NCBI GenBank assembly: GCA_003574895.1
Contig: PJFB01000010.1
Coordinates: forward strand, 62,001-126,000
Source: Geobacter sp.
GTDB lineage: Bacteria > Desulfobacterota > Desulfuromonadia > Geobacterales > Pseudopelobacteraceae
Direction of reading: 5' to 3'
DNA length: 64,000 nt
Position 1 is the stretch's first letter; each line of letters opens with the position of its first letter. Under the pieces are notes generated by a model, which saw nothing but the letters and a program-made list of their open reading frames with translations, was not told where the DNA came from and did not search any database. Below are positions 60,334-64,000 of this stretch, in pieces. Position numbers and translations under genes: made by a program.

Positions 60334-62958
60334 ATGGCACACACAGAGTCCAGCGAAAACAAGATGGCAACACTCACGATTGACGGTAAACAGGTAACGG
60401 TCCCAGCAGGAACAACTATCCTGGATGCGGCAGCTCAATTGGGAGTCAAAATACCGACGCTATGCTGGTTGAAAAAGGTGTCCACGACCGGTGCATGTCG
60501 CATCTGCGTGGTTGATGTGGATGGTGTGGATCGCCCAATGACCGCTTGCAACACTCCGGTCAAGGACGGCATCAATGTTACCACTTCCTCTCCGAAGCTG
60601 GAACAGATCCGCAAGAAAACACTTGAACTGTTGCTGGTCAACCATCCGTTGGATTGCCCGGTGTGCGACGCTGCCGGCGAGTGCGATCTGCAGGACTCCT
60701 GCTACGGTCTGCATGTTGACAAAAACGAGTACGGTGCTGACCTGGAGCGTCTGCCGATCCGTTACGACTGGAATCTGCTGGAAAGCGACCCCAATCGTTG
60801 CATACTGTGCGAAAAATGCGTCAAGGTCTGTCGTGAGATAGTAGGCCGTGAAGCCATTGAGATTGTCAACCGAGGCGATAGGACGATTATCGATACGGTT
60901 TCCGGCGAGCCGCTCAATTGCGACTTCTGCGGCAATTGTATAAATGCTTGTCCAACAGGTACGCTTATAAGCAAGCCCTTCAAATTTCGTGGGCGTCCCT
61001 GGACTTTCACAGTTACCCCGAGTATTTGTGGCTTCTGCTCTACAGGCTGCCAGATAGAGTATCATTCCCGTGGTGGACGCGTGGAACGGGTAACCAGTTC
61101 CGATGATACATTTAACCGTGGCAACCTGTGCACCAATGGTCGCTTCGGATATGCCGCATTCAACTCACCTGGCAGGCTGACCACTCCGCTTATCAAGGAT
61201 GCTTCTGGAAATCAGCAAACGGCAACTTGGGATCAGGCCCTCGGTGCGGCCGCCACAAAACTGAAGGATATCATTGCCGCCAATGGCGCCAAGGCCGTTG
61301 CTGGGATCGGCTCTCCCCGTGCAACCAACGAAGAGAGTTATCTCTTTCAGAAGTTTCTGCGCGGTGCAGTAGGTACCAACAATATTGATTCCGAAGCCAG
61401 GCTCGGTTATTTTCCCTCACAGCTCATCCAATGGGAAATGCTCGGATACAGTGGCAGTACCTATGCCATGGATGTGATCGAGCAGGCTGATTCGATTCTT
61501 GTGGTCGGTGCCGACCTGAAAGGGGAGTCGGTCGGTTATGCTTATCGGGTGATCCAGGCAGCAAACAAGAACAACGCCAAGCTGGTTCTGGCAAATGTGC
61601 GTGCCACCTCAATGAATAAGTTTGCCAACAAGTTCCTTCAATATCGCCCAGGCAGCGAGGCTTGGTTTGTTGCCGGTCTCAATAAGGCGATCCTGGCGGA
61701 TGGGCTTGAAAACAAAGAATTTATTTCTAAGAATACCAAAGGGGCGGATGAACTGAAAGCATCCCTGGATGCCCTGACTTTTGCGCAAATCACTCAGGCT
61801 ACGGGCATCAGCGAATCCGATTTCCGCCAGGCCGCCGGATTGATCTGCAACGGCCGTACAGCTGTCATTTACGGCGCTGATATCATGCGCACGGCTGATA
61901 AGGCAAACGCGGTGACCGGGGTGGTCGATCTCGCACTTCTGACAGGTGCTGCCGGAGTATCAGGCGCGGGCATCTACCCTCTGGATGAAAAAAACAATAC
62001 CCAAGGGATGCTGGACATGGGAGTATGCCCGGAATATCTGCCCGGCTACCATACTTATGCCCATAAGGCCGCAACATTTTCCGAGGCTTGGAAAAATACC
62101 GTGCCAGCCAGCCCCGGCAAGAACCTGTTCCAAATCATAGATGCCATTGAAGCCGGCGAAATCAAGGCGTTGTATGTTATGGGCAGCGACCTGCTCCATA
62201 TTCTGCCGGACAGGGCACGCGTCATGAAAGCTCTGCAAAAACTGGATCTGTTGCTGGTTCAAGACCTGTTCCTGAACGAAACCGCACGGTTGGCAACCAT
62301 CCTGCTGCCAGCCGCTTCCGCAGCCGAGAAGGCCGGCACCTTTACCACGGTAGACAACCGGGTTCAGTGTTTCCCGCGTGCAATTGCCCCCCTTGGCGAG
62401 GCACGTACCGACAGCGATACGCTGATAAAACTATATAACCTGGTGGCGCCTGTTGCGAAAATCTTAACTGTGACTCCAGAAGAACTGCATCAGGAGATCA
62501 CGGAGTTGTCAGGACTATACAGTGATGTATGCGATCATGCCGGTTGTCGGATGGGCCGCATCAAAAATCAAATTTCATCTGCCGACCACAAGGCATCCAT
62601 TTTACCCTTCAAGCCGGTCTCGCCGGCGCCGGCCGATTCGGCACGCCCCTATGCACTTTACATAGGGTCCGTGTTACAGCACAACGGAACCATGACCACT
62701 TGGTCGGAAAACAATATGGCTGTCGCAGCCGAAGGTTATGTGGAGATTTATGCCGCTGATGCTGCCAAAGCTGGAATTTCCGGCGGTGACAATGTCAAAG
62801 TTTCTTCCGTAGCCGGTTCGGTCACCTTGAAGGCTAAATTGACCGATGCCCTTCAGGCAGGTGTGTTGTTTGTACCGTCCCACTTCCACGAAGTTCAGGC
62901 GAACTTACTGGCTAAAGACGTTTCAGGTGCGGTTGCCGTGAAGCTGGAAAAGGGCTGA
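60334..62958 (+). CDS. sfrA: SfrA, NuoG-like iron-sulfur / molybdopterin-fold subunit
   Basis: 874 residues. A 2Fe-2S plant-ferredoxin domain (C44, C55, C58, C72), the His-Cys cluster (H104, C108, C111, C117), two 4Fe-4S clusters (C156, C159, C162, C166 and C196, C199, C202, C206) and a NuoG/FdhF-type 4Fe-4S site (C232, C235, C239, with C in GNLCTNGR) run in order. The rest is a molybdopterin oxidoreductase fold and its C-terminal dinucleotide domain (last about 110 residues). It is similar to NuoG and to the formate dehydrogenase alpha subunit; whether it binds a molybdopterin is not clear. With SfrB it forms the soluble NADPH enzyme. Confidence 0.92.
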   Translation: MAHTESSENKMATLTIDGKQVTVPAGTTILDAAAQLGVKIPTLCWLKKVSTTGACRICVVDVDGVDRPMTACNTPVKDGINVTTSSPKLEQIRKKTLELLLVNHPLDCPVCDAAGECDLQDSCYGLHVDKNEYGADLERLPIRYDWNLLESDPNRCILCEKCVKVCREIVGREAIEIVNRGDRTIIDTVSGEPLNCDFCGNCINACPTGTLISKPFKFRGRPWTFTVTPSICGFCSTGCQIEYHSRGGRVERVTSSDDTFNRGNLCTNGRFGYAAFNSPGRLTTPLIKDASGNQQTATWDQALGAAATKLKDIIAANGAKAVAGIGSPRATNEESYLFQKFLRGAVGTNNIDSEARLGYFPSQLIQWEMLGYSGSTYAMDVIEQADSILVVGADLKGESVGYAYRVIQAANKNNAKLVLANVRATSMNKFANKFLQYRPGSEAWFVAGLNKAILADGLENKEFISKNTKGADELKASLDALTFAQITQATGISESDFRQAAGLICNGRTAVIYGADIMRTADKANAVTGVVDLALLTGAAGVSGAGIYPLDEKNNTQGMLDMGVCPEYLPGYHTYAHKAATFSEAWKNTVPASPGKNLFQIIDAIEAGEIKALYVMGSDLLHILPDRARVMKALQKLDLLLVQDLFLNETARLATILLPAASAAEKAGTFTTVDNRVQCFPRAIAPLGEARTDSDTLIKLYNLVAPVAKILTVTPEELHQEITELSGLYSDVCDHAGCRMGRIKNQISSADHKASILPFKPVSPAPADSARPYALYIGSVLQHNGTMTTWSENNMAVAAEGYVEIYAADAAKAGISGGDNVKVSSVAGSVTLKAKLTDALQAGVLFVPSHFHEVQANLLAKDVSGAVAVKLEKG

Positions 62959-62988
62959 TAGCCTGTCTTGACCATACAAGCTGATTTG

Positions 62989-63016
62989 AAAACGCCGCTT
63001 TATGCGGCGTTTTTTA
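62989..63016 (+). terminator. Rho-independent terminator after sfrA
   Basis: AACGCCGC (62991-62998), TTTAT loop, GCGGCGTT (63004-63011) followed by more T. It lies 30 bases after the sfrA stop and closes the sfrBA operon. Confidence 0.9.
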
Positions 63017-63094
63017 TTGCCAAAATTATCCCGCTTTGCAATGGCTTCATGTTCCTAAGATCTTTAGGATATTAATAAATCATCAACATAGAGT

Positions 63095-63124
63095 TTGAAT
63101 TCAGCTTGGCATTGCTGTTAGAAT
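63095..63124 (+). promoter_or_regulatory. Sigma-70-type promoter for the radical SAM gene
   Basis: TTGAAT (63095-63100), 18-base spacer, TAGAAT (63119-63124; 5 of 6 to consensus). It lies 54 bases before the radical SAM ATG, and an in-frame stop just before that ATG limits the start. Confidence 0.5.
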
Positions 63125-63178
63125 GACCTAAATCTGCTGCAACTGAGAGAGATTCATGCCTGTTCTCCTTGAACTCCG

Positions 63179-64000
63179 ATGAGTTGGGATATAAGAAAAA
63201 TTCAACGCAGTCTTTTGGCGAGCGAAACAAACCTGTGTCCCAAGCGAAACGGTCGTGGTGGCCAACTCAGTATTTGCCTTGTTTACCCCAATAGATATCA
63301 GACCGGCATGAGCAGTCTTGGTTATCAGACGGTTTATTCATTGTTGGCAACCTATCCCGGCGTACTTTGTGAGCGCGCATTTCTACCTGATCGTGAGAGC
63401 CTGGCAGAGTACCGGCGAAGCGGCATGTCGCTGCTGTCATTGGAAGGGCAGCGCCCCTTGGCTGATTTCGATATTATTGCCTTCTCCACCTCTTTTGAAC
63501 CGGATTATCTCAATATTCCGCTTATTCTCAAGCTGGGGCGAATCCCTGTTTGGGCAAAGGAAAGGGGAGACACATACCCATTGATCATTGCCGGTGGCGC
63601 AGCGTTTATGATTAATCCAGAGCCGGTTGCCGACTTTTTGGACATTGTTTGTCTTGGCGAGGGTGAGGAACAGATCCCTGAGCTTATGAAGGCCATGATG
63701 GTGTTTGACAAAAGCAGGCAGGAGTTGCTGCTATCTCTTGCCGCATTGCCTGGCATCTATATACCATCCATGTATCACCCTCAGTATCTGGAAGAAAGGC
63801 TGGTGGCAATTGATATAATGGGGGCGGCCCCTAAGCGGATCAAGCGGGTTTGTGTCAAGCTGGAAGAATATAGTCCGGCAAGATCCGTGATTCTGACAGA
63901 CAACACCGAATTCGGCGACATGTACTTGATCGAGGTCAGTCGCGGATGCCCTCGCGGATGCCGCTTCTGTACTTCCGGCTTCATTTACGGTCATTTCAGG
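63179..64000 (+). CDS. B12-binding-type radical SAM protein (3' truncated by window edge)
   Basis: The first 274 residues of a larger protein; the frame is open to the window end, so no stop is visible. An in-frame TGA at 63170 makes ATG 63179 the first possible start, although no ribosome binding site is obvious. Residues about 30-180 look like a cobalamin-binding-type Rossmann domain (VYPNRYQTGMSSLGYQTVYSLL, LIIAGGAAFMINPEPVADF, CLGEGEEQIPEL) and the radical SAM motif is C257-x3-C261-x2-C264 (RGCPRGCRFC). This matches the large TIGR03960-like group. Substrate unknown. It is a separate unit after the sfrBA terminator. Confidence 0.85.
   Translation, partial: MSWDIRKIQRSLLASETNLCPKRNGRGGQLSICLVYPNRYQTGMSSLGYQTVYSLLATYPGVLCERAFLPDRESLAEYRRSGMSLLSLEGQRPLADFDIIAFSTSFEPDYLNIPLILKLGRIPVWAKERGDTYPLIIAGGAAFMINPEPVADFLDIVCLGEGEEQIPELMKAMMVFDKSRQELLLSLAALPGIYIPSMYHPQYLEERLVAIDIMGAAPKRIKRVCVKLEEYSPARSVILTDNTEFGDMYLIEVSRGCPRGCRFCTSGFIYGHFR

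Noticed and set aside
63106-63122. Sigma-54-like TTGGCATTGCTGTTAGA before the radical SAM gene
   Set aside because: The GG is present but the GC of the -12 element is not, and a fair sigma-70 pair overlaps it.
1-64000. CRISPR arrays, tRNA or rRNA genes, insertion sequences, prophage, toxin-antitoxin pairs
   Set aside because: No regularly spaced repeats, tRNA-like cloverleafs, transposase or integrase frames, or typical toxin-antitoxin gene pairs were seen by reading.

Overview
The window reads as a chromosomal segment of a Geobacter-like deltaproteobacterium (Desulfuromonadales/Geobacteraceae, including the Pelobacter propionicus clade). This rests on gene content, not on a database search. 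The pointers are an sfrB-sfrA pair (the NADPH-dependent soluble Fe(III) reductase type described from Geobacter sulfurreducens), genes of the futalosine menaquinone route (mqnB, mqnD), anaerobic-route cobalamin genes (cbiG, cobM/cbiF), a bacteriohemerythrin, a Cache-type chemoreceptor and several response regulators. No tRNA, rRNA, CRISPR array, insertion sequence or prophage was seen. Coding density is high and most genes sit in short, tightly coupled operons.

Layout. 1-3.1 kb: 3' end of cheB, a receiver-histidine kinase hybrid, a cupin protein and an unknown protein. 3.2-12.3 kb: lon overlapping mlaE, then a Uma2-type nuclease gene and an EVE-domain gene wedged between mlaE and mlaF-mlaD, then two M16 peptidase genes (catalytic plus non-catalytic). 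12.3-13.1 kb: hemerythrin and flgM, the latter with a sigma-28-type promoter. 13.2-16.0 kb (minus): cobM, cbiG, pdxA. 16.1-16.4 kb: a compact unit made of a palindrome, promoter, 25-codon ORF, hairpin and terminator, placed just before a macA-macB type efflux operon. 19.6-22.2 kb: thioesterase, HIT protein, third M16 peptidase. 22.3-28.0 kb (minus): transglutaminase-like exported protein; htpX, rsmB, rpe, a GGDEF response regulator and a 70-residue protein. 28.2 kb: ndk. 28.6-32.8 kb (minus): uvrC, an Hsp70-like protein, miaA. 33.0-34.3 kb: amtB behind a good sigma-54 site. 34.3-39.6 kb: a 932-residue exported coiled-coil/DUF11-like protein with a LysM partner, facing a membrane protein with a pseudo-receiver. 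39.7-47.6 kb: glcD-like, maf, a chemoreceptor, yggS, mqnB, a TIGR04282-type transferase, folE2, acylphosphatase, engB. 47.8-56.0 kb: nuoHIJKLMN, lacking nuoA-G locally and carrying an ankyrin gene and intergenic palindromes. 56.0-58.0 kb (minus): M29 aminopeptidase and mqnD. 58.2-63.0 kb: sfrB-sfrA. 63.2 kb to the end: a radical SAM gene that runs out of the window.

Functional picture. Much of the region supports anaerobic respiration: the proton-pumping membrane arm of complex I, NADPH-linked electron input (SfrBA), menaquinone synthesis, cobalamin and PLP supply, and envelope upkeep (Mla-type lipid transport, Lon, HtpX, M16 proteases). The least explained items are the 25-codon unit before macAB, the Uma2-EVE pair inside the mla operon, the coiled-coil/LysM envelope pair with the neighbouring pseudo-receiver, and the incomplete nuo operon close to sfrBA, whose subunits carry NuoF- and NuoG-like modules.
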